Notes under the pieces: generated by a model
The model's input: the letters and a program-made list of their open reading frames with translations, nothing else
Database searches by the model: none
What the model was told of the DNA's origin: nothing
Program-made: the position numbers and the translations under genes
From: Aradus depressus
Lineage: Eukaryota; Arthropoda; Insecta; Hemiptera; Aradidae
Assembly (NCBI GenBank): GCA_963662175.1
Contig: OY759222.1
Span: forward strand, 16,440,222-16,504,221
Reading direction: 5' to 3'
Length of the DNA: 64,000 nt
In this document: piece by piece, positions 8,122 through 18,686 of the stretch
Layout of the letters: each line of letters begins with the position of its first letter
Position numbering within the stretch: position 1 is the first letter of the stretch

Positions 8122-8200
8122 TATGTTCTACCACAGGAGCACAGGAGCGAAGGAGCTGTGCTCCTTCGCTCCTGTGCTCCTGTGGTAGAACATACTTCTC
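8116..8200. repeat. perfect palindrome, 40-bp arms, 5-base loop
   Basis: Positions 8116-8155 are the exact reverse complement of 8161-8200, with loop ctgtg. The arm starts gagaagtatgttctaccaca. This is a candidate for the physical right end of the Polinton or a snap-back formed there. Confidence 0.95.
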
Positions 8201-8220
8201 CCCCCTACTCACACAGACAT

Positions 8221-8345
8221 ACATCATTTATCTTTTTAATTTTTAAAATCAACGTGTCGGAAAACATGAAATTCTAGTGAAAATTAACATTGAATTTGTA
8301 ATCGATTACATAACTTTCTCTATACTTCGTATAACTGGGTGCTTT
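8221..8345 (+). repeat. DR1 dispersed repeat, 3' end fragment
   Basis: It matches the 3' part of the dispersed repeat DR1 described in Part 2: ggaaaacatgaaatt, then cgattacataactt and tatacttcgtata. It follows the palindrome directly. Confidence 0.65.
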
Positions 8346-8389
8346 TTTATGATTTCCAGTTAAATATATATATATATATAAATTGTTCG

Positions 8390-8551
8390 AGGGCACTGGT
8401 AGTTCAGAGGTAGCGACCTAGCCTAGGTGAATAATCCTAGGTAGGCAAAATTTAGGATAACCACTGTAGAGTCGGGCTCATGTCCCGAGAGCGCTCTGGT
8501 AGTAGGCAATATGACCTCTTAGTTAAAGCCCGGGCATGAGTCATAATAACA
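8390..8551 (+). repeat. SINE-A copy with internal deletion
   Basis: The 5' tRNA-like start (ggcactggtagttcagaggta) is joined directly to the SINE-A 3' half (gtagagtcgggctcatgtcc, then agttaaagcccgggcatgag). About half of the unit, including box B, is deleted. Confidence 0.8.
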
Positions 8552-9159
8552 AAATAACTGTAAATTGATCAGCATATCAAACGAATCCATATTTGTTTTT
8601 CTACAAGTATAGTGTGTTACTGTATCTCTTGAGAAATAATATATGCTACGTAAATAATATATGCTGAACTAAAATATACTAAATCAGCGATAGTATAGAT
8701 GTGACAATGGGAAACGTCTGTAGTTATTGAAGGCGCATGACTTTGAATTCATTATATAATAAATTGACTTGCTGGAATTCATTTAATATTTGCACCCCAA
8801 TATGCAACCGTTAGTGCATGATGCAACATAATTCATACCCTAATTGGTGCAACTTCTTTTCTATGATTAGCTGCACTGTATTGGAAATGTTTATAAAGAA
8901 GAATAACGTAAAGACACTATTTCTTTTATTCCCATAGAATAAGACAATATTATTGCTGAGAGATTCTTTATGCGTTTGACAACTATTGTTTGGAAGAATG
9001 CCGCATCTAAAGAATCAGTCTTTGACTCTAGAGTACTTGAAAGTATGACCTCTAGAGCACTGGTTCTTTACCTTTTAGTCGCGGCTACCTAAACGTTTTA
9101 AAATATTTTCGCGGCTCCCACTCTCCACAAATGTCTGAATACATTTTTGCTATCCGTTT
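8552..9159. other. AT-rich DNA without recognised features
   Basis: No ORF, tRNA-like or inverted-repeat structure was recognised in this stretch. Confidence 0.4.
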
Positions 9160-9405
9160 ACTTTATCTGGGAGGTAAAATAAACTTAAGCACGTCGTCCT
9201 TCGGATGGGATGATACGATGTCAGGTACTCGTATAAGAGCCCTACCCTAGGTGAATAAAAATTTAGGGTAGGCATAATTTAGGACTCCCACAGTAGACTC
9301 GGTCTCATATCCACCAGAGTGACGAAAGAGCGTTCTGGTAGTAAGCAATATGACCCCGTAGTAGCCCGGGTAAAGTAGTTAAAGCCCGGGCATAATAACT
9401 AACAC
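9160..9405 (+). repeat. SINE-A copy, 5'-truncated
   Basis: It begins at the body segment ttatctgggaggtaaaataa and runs to the 3' end with a taactaac tail. Near the end, agcccgggtaaagtagttaa shows a small internal duplication of the CCCGGG segment. Confidence 0.85.
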
Positions 9406-9414
9406 AATATATGA

Positions 9415-9668
9415 TAATTACATAGTGGGGCATTTTCCAGTTTTATTAATTTCCAGCTGTTCCAGAGAGTCATGCTGTCTACTTTTTTTCAAAGATGGAG
9501 GTACTTTATTCCCGTTGATATATTTAGCGAATATAAATTTCCCCCTTTTTCTATTATTTTAGATGTATGATCTTTTACTCGTTCTTTAAATTTACGTCCT
9601 GATTGATCTATGTAAACCGAACTCCACGATTCGCATTCCAGCTGATACACTCCGCTTCTATCTTATAT
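9415..9668 (-). pseudogene. Penelope-like element GIY-YIG endonuclease fragment
   Basis: Translating the - strand gives SGVYQLECESWSSVYIDQSG followed by RKFKERVKDH, then after frame changes LKKSRQHDSLEQLEI. This matches the C-terminal GIY-YIG endonuclease of Penelope-like retroelements (SGVYxLxC...VYIGQTGRxFxxRxxEH...LExLEI). The usual YIGQT is YIDQS here. At least one frameshift and the absence of any reverse transcriptase nearby show a decayed remnant. It is too broken to appear as a long ORF. Confidence 0.75.
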
Positions 9669-9797
9669 TTGTATTTTATCTTTTGTTTCATTCAGTTAAT
9701 CGTATTTCTTGTATTTTTGAAACCTTAATTAAGCCCTTCTTTCAATTTTTTTACTTAACTCAGAACCCTTAAAAGGGTTCGCTGAGATGCAACATTA

Positions 9798-10255
9798 TCA
9801 CAGCCACGAATACTCCGATGTAGATTGTCTTACACGCGGAGTAGCCGAGGCCGAAAGAGCTAAGCGGATGAATGCAGATCCTTTCGCTGCACTGTAGAGA
9901 TGCGTGGCGTTTAGAATCACAGCCAGGCTACATCGAGCAAGTAACGTTGCTATGTTCGCTTGAGTAGACGAGGTGAGTTTTTGTGGAGGGTATTTGAAGC
10001 TCTGAATGAAAGGATTGACATGAATGGTGAGTTTAGCGTGGACGTTTGTGTACCTTTCTGTTACAACTGTGGAAACGAATAGCACTTGTAAGTCGTTGTG
10101 AAGGGTGTTGTTAGTGGCGTAGAATGGTGCGTTCGTGACTTGGCGTAAGATGATGGACTGCATGGCTTGAATCCGGTTCAAAATAGACTCCGCAGATCCT
10201 CAGACTTCCAAGCCGTACGTCCATATCGGCTTGAGAAGCAAATTGTAACAGCGAA
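9798..10255 (-). pseudogene. Jockey-like reverse transcriptase C-terminal fragment
   Basis: The - strand reads WTYGLEV near 10230 and then NRIQAMQSIILRQVTNAPFY...NNTLHNDLQVLFVSTVVTERY, the C-terminal connection region typical of Jockey-clade ORF2 proteins. It lacks the polymerase catalytic core. An open frame of 127 codons remains, but its C-terminal half no longer matches the family. It is one of at least five such tails in the window. Confidence 0.8.
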
Positions 10256-10327
10256 CTGTGATTTTGTTACTCATTGAGAGTGATGATCGTCGTTCAATTA
10301 ATGATTTGAGTAGTCTGAAGCGTCTCA

Positions 10328-10590
10328 TCATACTTTACTTTCCTTGGCGCTACGGTTCTTGTGGAACCTCGGCCTCCGCAACGATCTTCCGCCATTCTTC
10401 TCTATCCTCGGCCTCCCGTCTCCACCTTCCCACACCCATCGTTCTGAGGTCGACCTCCAGCCATCGTAAGCGGGGTCTAGTACCTCTTTTTCTCTGTCGT
10501 TCCAGATGTCCCGCCAGTATCCTCCTCGGTAATCTGTCTGACTCTGTCTGACACAAAGGCCACCAGGTCTGGGCTCTTGCACAGGTCCTT
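10328..10590 (-). pseudogene. non-LTR retrotransposon 3' coding tail, nested in the Jockey remnant
   Basis: The - strand encodes a segment like RPRLRWLEVDLRTMGVGRWR followed by AEDREEWRKIVAEAEVPQEP, the C-terminal signature found after the reverse transcriptase in many insect endonuclease-reverse transcriptase elements (RPRxRWxDDVxxDL...WRxxAxDRxxWRxIVxEA). It separates two pieces of the surrounding Jockey-like remnant, so it inserted later. It is a 5'-truncated, inactive fragment. Confidence 0.7.
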
Positions 10591-10629
10591 TAGCTCTCTA
10601 TTGGACAAAGCGTATTTTCATATCTATGC

Positions 10630-10700
10630 ATTTTATTCTGATGTGAGCGTTGTTAGTCGTCTGTCTAAATGCAACCCAAGGTAGCGGACAGTTTCTGACA
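10630..10700 (-). pseudogene. Jockey-like fragment (VRYLGLHLDRR)
   Basis: The - strand reads TVRYLGLHLDRRLT, a Jockey reverse transcriptase motif that normally precedes the WTYGLEL region. With the fragment at 9798-10255 it represents one element split by the nested insertion at 10328-10590. Confidence 0.7.
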
Positions 10701-11457
10701 AATGCAATTATATATGTGTATTGATGGGCAGTTACTGCGGTGGACTATAAATGTAGCAATGAAGGCATTACCGTTGCATTATTCCAAATTTTGGTTGCCC
10801 AATGAACCAAGGATATAAAAGATCAATGATTTGAAGTTGAAAATGAGCTTCCCTTCTAAAGAAAAACCTAAAGAAAACTGGAAAATACAAGAGGGGAAAC
10901 CTTCAGGATGGGCTAGTGAAGATAATCTGTGGCGTGGGGCGACGAAAGAAATCTGTCATCAGTGTCAGTTGCTGGGGCGAAGAAGAAAGCAGTGCGCAAT
11001 TGAAACAGGGTCTATTTGATTGAATTAAAGAGAAGAAGAAAAAGAGTGTAAAAAGAAACTGGAAACTGACAGACAATCTAAGGACATCCGGTAATTCGCG
11101 TGCCAAAATAACTTTTTTCTGCTCCGTCGTCAGATTGGAAACGTAATAGACCTTTGAATTGGATGGGAAGTGCCAGCTTCAATCAACAAATACGGCAAGC
11201 TACGTTTTTTCTTAATCCATTGCCTATTGAAAAAAAAGGTGAAATTTTGTATAAGATGAGAAAATATATATTTTTTTAGGGCGATTCTAAATTTTATCCC
11301 TGTAATTATTACTTGCTCAGTTACAGGAAGTACAGGGGTTAGATAATTGGTCCAAAATTCGAGGTTGGGTTTTCTCTGAAATTCCATATTTTCCAACACC
11401 GTTTGTCTATGATTGTTTGTGTGTCTATGAGTAGGTACGTGTCTGTGAACACATCTT
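10701..11457. other. unassigned non-coding DNA
   Basis: ORFs are short and lack recognisable motifs. No repeat shared with other parts of the window was noticed. Confidence 0.35.
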
Positions 11458-11835
11458 ATGTGATGTATAAAAAATACACACATTCAAATTGTTAATATTA
11501 TACAAATTAATTATCTATATTTATTTATATAAATGTGAATAATAATATGAATGCATTTTGTTTTAAAACAACCACGAATAAAAAACAAAACACGATTATC
11601 AGCTGTTTTTAATTAGTGTAGTCGAGTCGAGGTCTGGGTTGAGGTGAGGTCTGAGTGAAGATGGAGTGTTTAAGCTTAAGATGTGATGAACTAAGTAGGA
11701 GTGAATTAACAATAAAATTGATCCGGAAAGAAGGTACTGTTATTTATTTATATGTACAAAATATATATGCCCAAAAAGTATAAAACTTTGATATGAAGAA
11801 TGACCAAAATATAAAACAGAAAAAATATTGAAATT
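11458..11835 (+). repeat. dispersed repeat DR2, copy 1
   Basis: It is similar to 23932-24245: both have gtgatgtataaaaaa, then aacaaaacac...atcagctgttttt, then tgatgaactaa-tag-agtgaattgaa, then aattgatccg...gtac and accaaaatataaaaca. No coding potential is seen and the class is unknown. Confidence 0.7.
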
Positions 11836-12798
11836 TAGTTTGTACAATTTTCGGTGCTTAGCTGAGGAAGTAAATGGATTTGAAGGCTCAGAAATGCGCT
11901 TCTGTTCAGGAACTTCGGCGTGTAATATCATTGATCTCACGCCACCATTTGATGGTGCACTTGTCCCTACTTGGCACTCGTTTTCTCATTATCCTACTGG
12001 GATGAATAGATTAATATAATAATGAAATGTAGACTCATTAACTGAATATTTATTAATGAATGAATAAGTTATGTGCCACATCATTATAATACATGTAATT
12101 AACAAGATCCCTAGTCTAATTTACGATCCCATTCATATTGCCAGTGAACATGTTTCATTCATACGTTCCTTTTAGCTGTACCGGTCTCCGTAGCGCTGAA
12201 TTAAGAACTCAACCCCCCTTCACTATAACGATGATGTATACCCAGTACAATACAAGTTTCGACCTAATCAGATCCGACCAATCCCTGTTCAGCTTTGTAC
12301 TCACAATACCCCGTTGATGAGATACATATGGCGTTCTGCCCCACCCTAGCTAGCTTTCTGACAACTCAATCTGGTATGGAATCTTCCTATAGTACATTTG
12401 CAGTTTATGTAATACGTATTATATATATATATATATATTTTTTTTTCTTTAAGGCATTTCGGCACCGCGTGGGTCGAAATGCAGGTCTGTGGAGATCCTA
12501 GCGGGCTAAATTGGATGAGCGCTTTATAATAATAAAGTTAGAGATTGATGTACCTATGTAAGTATATGGAATAGAGAGGCTACGTGATGAAGACAATTTT
12601 GTTTTATAATCTAGATAGCAGGTTTGTGAAGTGCAGAAAATGAAATAGTTGGGTAATTTCAGAACTATTACTAGAGCGCTTTCTATATCTCACACATTGG
12701 GACTTGATGATGGGACGTAAGAACGTCCCACAGTTTTTTTGAAAAATAGTTATCTTAATTTTTATTAAATTGAAAAATGTGTCTACTTATTATAAATA
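11836..12798. other. unassigned non-coding DNA
   Basis: No gene or inverted structure was recognised. It includes a TA microsatellite near 12420-12437. Confidence 0.35.
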
Positions 12799-12800
12799 TA

Positions 12801-13475
12801 CAGTAGAACCTCTTCAAGTCGAACCTCGATAAGTCGAAAACCTCCAAAACTCGAAAAAAAAGTTTTGTTCCTTTCCCTTCAAGCCCCAAAACCTCCATTA
12901 CTCGAAATCTCAACCCTCTATTAGTCGAAATAATCAGTGAGTCCCTACAAGCCATTTTGGTACATATTTTCCCTCTATAACTCGAAAAAATAAATTGGAC
13001 CTCTATATCTCGAACATAGCAATGTTTTATTTTACAACCTTTACAACTCGATTATTTGAAACTTATTACCTCTATAGCTCGAAGAAAAATAAGTTACCGA
13101 TTTTAAGAATTGGCCGACAATGTACACCATTGTTTCTTAGAAAACAATTTAGGAGTATACAATAAATAGGATTACCAATTATCTAAAGTAAAAAAAAATT
13201 ACTGACTTTTTGTAATACCTACATATACTACGTATTTTTTATTTTAAGGATGTTTTGAAATAATGTTGATTTATAATAAATATAAATATGTTTGTTACCT
13301 CTGTAACTTGAATTTTTATTTATTTCACCTCTCTAACTCAAAATTAGTTGGAATGAATCTTAACCTCTACAAGTCGAATCAAAATCCGCCTGTCGAAATC
13401 TTCCATAAATCGAAAACTCTATAACTCAAATTTTTTGGCGTCTCCCTTGATGTTCGACTTATAGAGGTTCTACTG
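12801..13475. mobile_element. pogo/Tigger-type non-autonomous element
   Basis: The terminal inverted repeat cagtagaacctcttcaagtc is matched at the right end by gacttatagaggttctactg (two mismatches). A TA dinucleotide flanks both sides, the target duplication of the Tc1/mariner-pogo group. No transposase is present in the 675 bp. The interior repeats short boxes of the type cctctataactcgaa many times. Confidence 0.85.
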
Positions 13476-13714
13476 TATCTTGTAATAATTTTTTTTATAT
13501 ATACTCAAATATTTTTAAGTATTTATTTGTTCAGTTTTTATTAATTTCATTTTACATTTTTTAATAGTTTTGTTATTACTACTAATCAAAGGTGTGTTAG
13601 ACTCAAGTAGTTATCTAACTTATAAGCTATCTTAATGTATAAATTCTTTTCACGTATCCTATTACCATGTATTGGTTTAAGGGAAATAAATTTATTATTG
13701 TTATTATTAGTATG

Positions 13715-13935
13715 AATGTATCAACACGAAAGTTTATATGTGTATCCAGAATCCTCTAAGGACGACACTTACTAATTTGCAGCCAAATCGACCAAATAAA
13801 GGGAGGAGGGGGCTTAACACAAAAACTTTAATAACTGCCAATAGTGAGGATTCAGAAGTTCGTCTATGAAAGTCAACTATTGATTTTTATTTAAAACGGT
13901 TAATTGATTTTAGAGGGAGAGCAATAACTTAATTG
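13715..13935 (-). repeat. DR1 dispersed repeat fragment, inverted
   Basis: The sequence atgaatgtatcaacacgaaa, then tgtatccagaatcc and gccaaatcgaccaaa is the reverse complement of DR1 modules. Confidence 0.7.
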
Positions 13936-13938
13936 ATT

Positions 13939-13979
13939 GTCAGTTAAAGCCCGGGCATGAGTCACAATACCTAACTAAA
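13939..13979 (+). repeat. SINE-A 3' end fragment
   Basis: Only agttaaagcccgggcatgag plus tcacaatacctaactaa remains, a 5'-truncated SINE-A with a ctaa-type tail. Confidence 0.75.
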
Positions 13980-15890
13980 TAAGGATTCTTGTGATTCAAA
14001 ATTGCGTCACACTTCGCTGTTCAATGCTGTAATTCTTGCAACTTGTAGCCTCCCTAAGCCAACAAAATAGTTGATCTTAAATGTAAGAATTAGTTTAATT
14101 TCCATCTTTCTTACCAACAGTTTTGCAGTTTTTCTTTTAATTTTTTATTTTATTTTAACAGTAGAACATTTCACGCGAAAGAAAATAATCTATATAATGA
14201 GTCTTTTCAAAAATGTTATTATCCTAAATTTGGATGTTCCTTTGTCACAGGGTATAATAACTGAAAGGTTTTTCCACGAGTATGATAATATGATTACACT
14301 CAGTGGAAGGGTGCTAGTCTAGGCGGGGTAATGTAGCGTGTCGCAGACTGGCTGGGAGGTCCTGCCACTTCTTCTCCAGTCTCCCTCAGCCTACAAAGGA
14401 CACCTTCAAACACTATTTTTCAATATTACATCTCCTGGTAATCTTCTGTTTTCTTCATTCAGCACTTTAGAAAAACAACGTCTTTGTATCCAAAATGTTA
14501 ATCTTTAATCACCGTCCAGAAGAGACAATGGTTGATGGAAATTAGAAAGACCACACCTAGAGAGATATTTGCTTCAGCTTGGTACAGATACCTCAAGATA
14601 TAGTGTATGCCCGGGAGACCGACTCTACAATAATGAACTTTCACACTGTTCGGACGTGTCTGAGACAATGATTCGGAAAATAATGACAAAAAAAAAAAAA
14701 AATAGTCGAAGTCAGTTAGAGACGCACACTTGGTGTTTATCGTAAACAAGAATGTACCTTGAAGCTAGCATGGTTAATGTTTTTTCTTTCTCTCCTCCTG
14801 GCCTCATGTTCCGTGCATATTTACCCGTAAAAAAATTAAAAATTAATTTAATTAATTTTTGTTTTTATTTTTTCTCCTGCCGATAAGAGCCAAGAAGAAC
14901 CAGAGGGACACTGTCCAGGCCCCCCGAGGACCAAAGTAAAAGAAAAATATGATTTTTTTAAATTCTAAGATTTTGTTTATTTTAATAAAATTTCTCTAAA
15001 TAATGAAAGAAGAAAAGGAAAAAAAACTGAATTAAACCTTTCCAAATAACTGGAATATTGACAATTTTGTTTTTATCAAAACATTTATTTTAACAAGGGA
15101 GGAATTAATTATAAATAAAATATTAATATAAAAAAAAATCGATGATGGCCAACACAGGATATTTTTTTATAGTAACCACGTTTTTATTGTTCCTTCCTTG
15201 ATAAAAAATGTAATTATTCATAAAAACAAAAAAATAGTTAATATCCGTAGTTATTTGTAAAATTTTAATCAAAAAAATATTTTTTCAAATAATTTTAAAA
15301 AAATGTTAATTTGAATTAATAAAATGTTGATTTTAAAAGAAAAAATAAGTTAATTTTTTTTTCGATACATTTTCCTTCAGTGTGTTCACCACTGGGTCAT
15401 ATTTTACACTTTTAGCACATTTGCTTATTAATTACATATATAGTTATAAATATTTATTTGTAAATAAAAAAAACATTGTACTTAATAATTTTTTTTAGAC
15501 GAAGTCTTTTATTAGTCCTGCTATGCCCTAATATGCCGGAAAAAAGTAATACTGACAAAGATGAACTTCTTTCGCGATTAGTTTGAAAGAACCTTATCTC
15601 CATGAGTGTATCTCAACTGGATGAGGAGGAGGCTCTTCGTAACTCAATCAACCTCAAGCTAAAATGGTTAATGTTAAAACTATCCATTTTAAAATTGACT
15701 GTAATTGTTTTGAAGTGAATTAATTTTTGTATAGTGAAATTATTTTATCTTAGTGCAATACATTTTTTTGTAGTTAGGCATAGCAATGTTTATGTTCATT
15801 TAATCTATTTTAAAGTTCTTTTAAATATAAGGCCTATGAAAATTGATGGTACTTATACCCCTGAAACTCTGTTCCCACACCACTGGATGA
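13980..15890. other. AT-rich non-coding DNA
   Basis: Long A/T-rich stretches (14820-15500) and a poly-A run near 14689-14702. No gene or known element was recognised. Confidence 0.35.
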
Positions 15891-15899
15891 TAGGGGTAC

Positions 15900-16330
15900 G
15901 GAGGTCTTGAAATATAGTTGTTTGGCGGCCTGGAAACAGAGACGATTGCACATACAGAGAGAGACATTATCGTCAATCGTCAATAGGGAGTAAAAAAAAA
16001 CAACAAATAACGAAGAGGAGTCAGGGATAGGTGTAATGAGTGTTGTTGTTGGAGGGATTGTGGATAACCGGAGAGGGAGAGGTGGTCATTGTGGGGAGAC
16101 GAGAAGGACCAAGGTTAGCCAGAGTGTACACAGGGCACACTAATCAGTGCGGCCTGTTTGATGTGGTGTGGGGGAAGCGGCAAGATCAAAGAGGGGGCGT
16201 GACCAGAGGGCGGAGCTTAATTGGTGGAGTGGGGATGACGGTTAGCCAATGGGCAAGGAGAGGGCGGCGCCGGAGCTCTCCCTACCCCACTACTAGCTGC
16301 CCCACAAACATCCAACACAAAGCCTCATTA
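15900..16330. promoter_or_regulatory. GC-rich block with CCAAT and GC-box-like words, possible promoter
   Basis: This block is much richer in GC than its neighbours. It holds agccaatggg, aattggtgg (inverted CCAAT) and gggcgtg/gggcgg words between about 16190 and 16270, close together. The 149-codon ORF over it has no recognisable domain. Composition recalls the region upstream of the ladybird exon (37.9-38.25 kb). A promoter or enhancer role is inference. Confidence 0.3.
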
Positions 16331-17504
16331 GAGACCACCTCTCATATATTTTATTGGTCTACAGCTCCTGGGATCACTCAATTCTCTAACCACAACTGCC
16401 AGGGACCACACAAAAAACATCACCAACCACACACCTCTCTAGGAACCTTCTTTTTTTGTTATTTTTTTCCCATCGTGTTTAACCTTTAATTTTCCCGTCT
16501 ATTATATCACTCGACTGATGCGCTCTCGTTTTTACATCAGTATATTCAAGAGAAATGCAAATATGCATCATAATATTACATACATTAAAAGGCTCGCATG
16601 GTTTAACCTCATCAAAAAATTATTTTTTATTGAACCAATTATAGTTGCCGGCAATTCAGTTACAAATACGACTACATTGTAGTAATTGACTTAAGAATTC
16701 GACAGAGCATGAAAAGAAATTGTGTGACTGCATTAATGTAAGATGCTAAAGGAGTATCACGGAAAAAAAAACATTAAGGCGTAGTAGATTTTCCGTGAAA
16801 ACGTCGGGATAAAATCATTTTTCAATTTCTTTTCGATGCATTTCCTCGGCACTAGACTTTTTATGTGAGCTTTCCTCTGATTTGCGTTTTCTATAACTCC
16901 GCGCATATTTACGATTCATATGAGACGACTTCTTTAATTTTTTTGCAATTTTCAATTTAATACCGAATTTTACATATATTTCGGCGAATATTTTTATTGT
17001 TTCACTTTGAATCCTAGTAGTGCTCCTCAAGCTCTTTACAATGACACCCGAATCAACGTCCTATCTAAACGCGTTACCACGCTACACTAATTTCTAATTT
17101 TACACAACGCTAATTCGCAACAATCATCCGCCGGCGCCCACACTAGCCAGATAACGTCACAGGCAAAACAAACACGTACAGACATGCTCTATCCATTGTG
17201 ACCTCAACCGTTGTTATCGCATTATTAGTCTCGTAGTTATTATCGATTGAAATCTGACGGTATTTTGTAACACAAGAAAGTTTGACCGGCTATCACTGTG
17301 CTTAACGAGCGAATAGACGTTTTCACGTCAAAACAAAGTCAGGCATTAAAATATGCAGAAAAACTATATTCTGCTGCCGAATCTCTCATAATTTCCACAT
17401 CAAATCTTCAAAATTTCAGCCAAATCAAGTGTAAAATCTATACTAAATATCCCTAAACTTCTATACCAAAATTCACCAAATTTTCGAAATTCTTTTGACG
17501 CTAT
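16331..17504. other. unassigned non-coding DNA
   Basis: No gene, repeat shared elsewhere in the window, or strong inverted structure was recognised. Confidence 0.35.
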
Positions 17505-17507
17505 GGT

Positions 17508-17660
17508 ATGAGCCCGATTCCATTGTGGAATACTTAAATGTTGCCTACCCAGGTTTAGTTACATAGATGTTTTTAAGGAATATCTGACATCGCATAAACA
17601 GATCATAGCTTAACGTTTCATCTGAAGGACGGCATGCTCAAGGTTTCTTTCCAAATAAAT
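17508..17660 (-). repeat. SINE-A fragment, diverged
   Basis: It has recognisable words: gagcccgattccattgtgga, ttgcctaccc, tgacatcgca and gaaggacggcatgctcaagg. Both ends are missing. Confidence 0.65.
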
Positions 17661-17689
17661 TTGACGTAGCTCATTCTTGCCCAGACTCA

Positions 17690-17840
17690 GAACGCCCTGA
17701 AGTAACATCAATTGCACTTTAGAAAGGTTTAAAAATAAAGAGCAAGTTTCCATTCTGATACTGTTATTAGTCAGAATCTCGTGAAAAACTGGCGCACTTT
17801 AGATGACCATAACGACAAAATGGCAATGTACTTCACATAA
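17690..17840 (+). repeat. low-copy repeat, pair with 20300-20450
   Basis: It shares gtttccatt, gttattagtcagaatc and cgtgaaaaactggcgcactttaga with the later segment. The class is unknown. Confidence 0.5.
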
Positions 17841-17989
17841 CACGAATTAATCAATTAAGTTGTCGCTCTACAACCAAAACCAATCAATTTGTTTATGTTA
17901 AAAATCAATCGTTGACTTAAGTAGTGGCTCATACTTAATTTTATGTCGATACATTCATTACATAGGAAGTTATTAGAGTTAGTTACTGT

Positions 17990-18313
17990 GACTCATGTCC
18001 ATACGTCATTTAACAACGAGGTCATATCGCCTACTACCACTTCTCTTTTTCGTCGGTCTGATGAACATGAAACCGACTCTACTATGGAAATCCGAAATTT
18101 TGCCTACCCTAAATATTCACCTAGGGAAAGAGTCTTTAACGAGTACCTGATATCGTGCAGGCTCGGGATCATCACTTAACCCCCCATCCGAAGGACGGCG
18201 TGCTCAAGGTTTTTTTAATTTCCCAGATAAAAAAACTAAGAGCCTCGATCAGGTTTCACGATCTTGAGCTCATGTCTGCTAGCACGCTACTTCTGTTCTA
18301 CCGGCGCCCTCTT
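17990..18313 (-). repeat. SINE-A copy, nearly full length but diverged
   Basis: It runs from tgactcatgtcc to the tRNA-like 5' end taccggcgccctc (read on the + strand). Box B is altered to caggtttcacga. Confidence 0.8.
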
Positions 18314-18339
18314 GCGAGTTATTAGAGTTTTTATGTTAA

Positions 18340-18618
18340 GCCTCCCCCCCTAATTCGTGCCGATACATTTATTCTATCGGGAGTTATCGTGATCAGAGAC
18401 GTACACACAGACAGACATTTTTTTTTAAATTTTTTATATTGGGGTCGAGAAATCCATCTATGGAACTATCTATCCAACTATAGTTGACTTGATCCCCTCT
18501 TTCCTTCGGCCAATACCGCGGAGAAATAATACGTTCTTAAGGGGATTTGGATTTACACATAAAATTTTGTATCGATAAATTTATTACAAAGGCGGTTATT
18601 ATTTTGTGTTAATCCTCC
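18340..18618 (+). repeat. DR1 dispersed repeat
   Basis: Contains the module words tgccgatacatttattctat, cgggagttatcgtgatcaga, acacacagacagacatt and cccctctttccttcggcc. Confidence 0.7.
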
Positions 18619-18686
18619 CCCAGATAAAAAAAAATAGCCTCGGTCGAGTTTCACGATCTTGAGCTTAGTCTTCTGTGCTACCGGCA
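18619..18686 (-). repeat. SINE-A 5' (tRNA-like) part, interrupted by fold-back element
   Basis: The segment cccagataaaaa...cctcggtcgagtttcacgat...gctaccgg is the tRNA-like head of SINE-A. It resumes after the fold-back element at about 19188 with cgg-agccctcttgc, showing a later insertion into the SINE. Confidence 0.75.

Noticed and set aside
7952..8277. Overlapping ORFs of 91 and 78 codons on both strands
   Set aside because: They are produced by the 27-bp tandem units and the palindrome; the peptides are just repeat translations.
8552..9159. Search for Polinton DNA polymerase B downstream of the DUF8207-like gene
   Set aside because: No polymerase motifs or long ORFs were seen here, and repeats begin at 7.6 kb; polB should lie to the left of the window if present.
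16040..16489. 149-codon ORF as a gene
   Set aside because: Low-complexity Gly/Arg and Ser/Thr composition explained by GC-rich DNA, no domain, no splice context.
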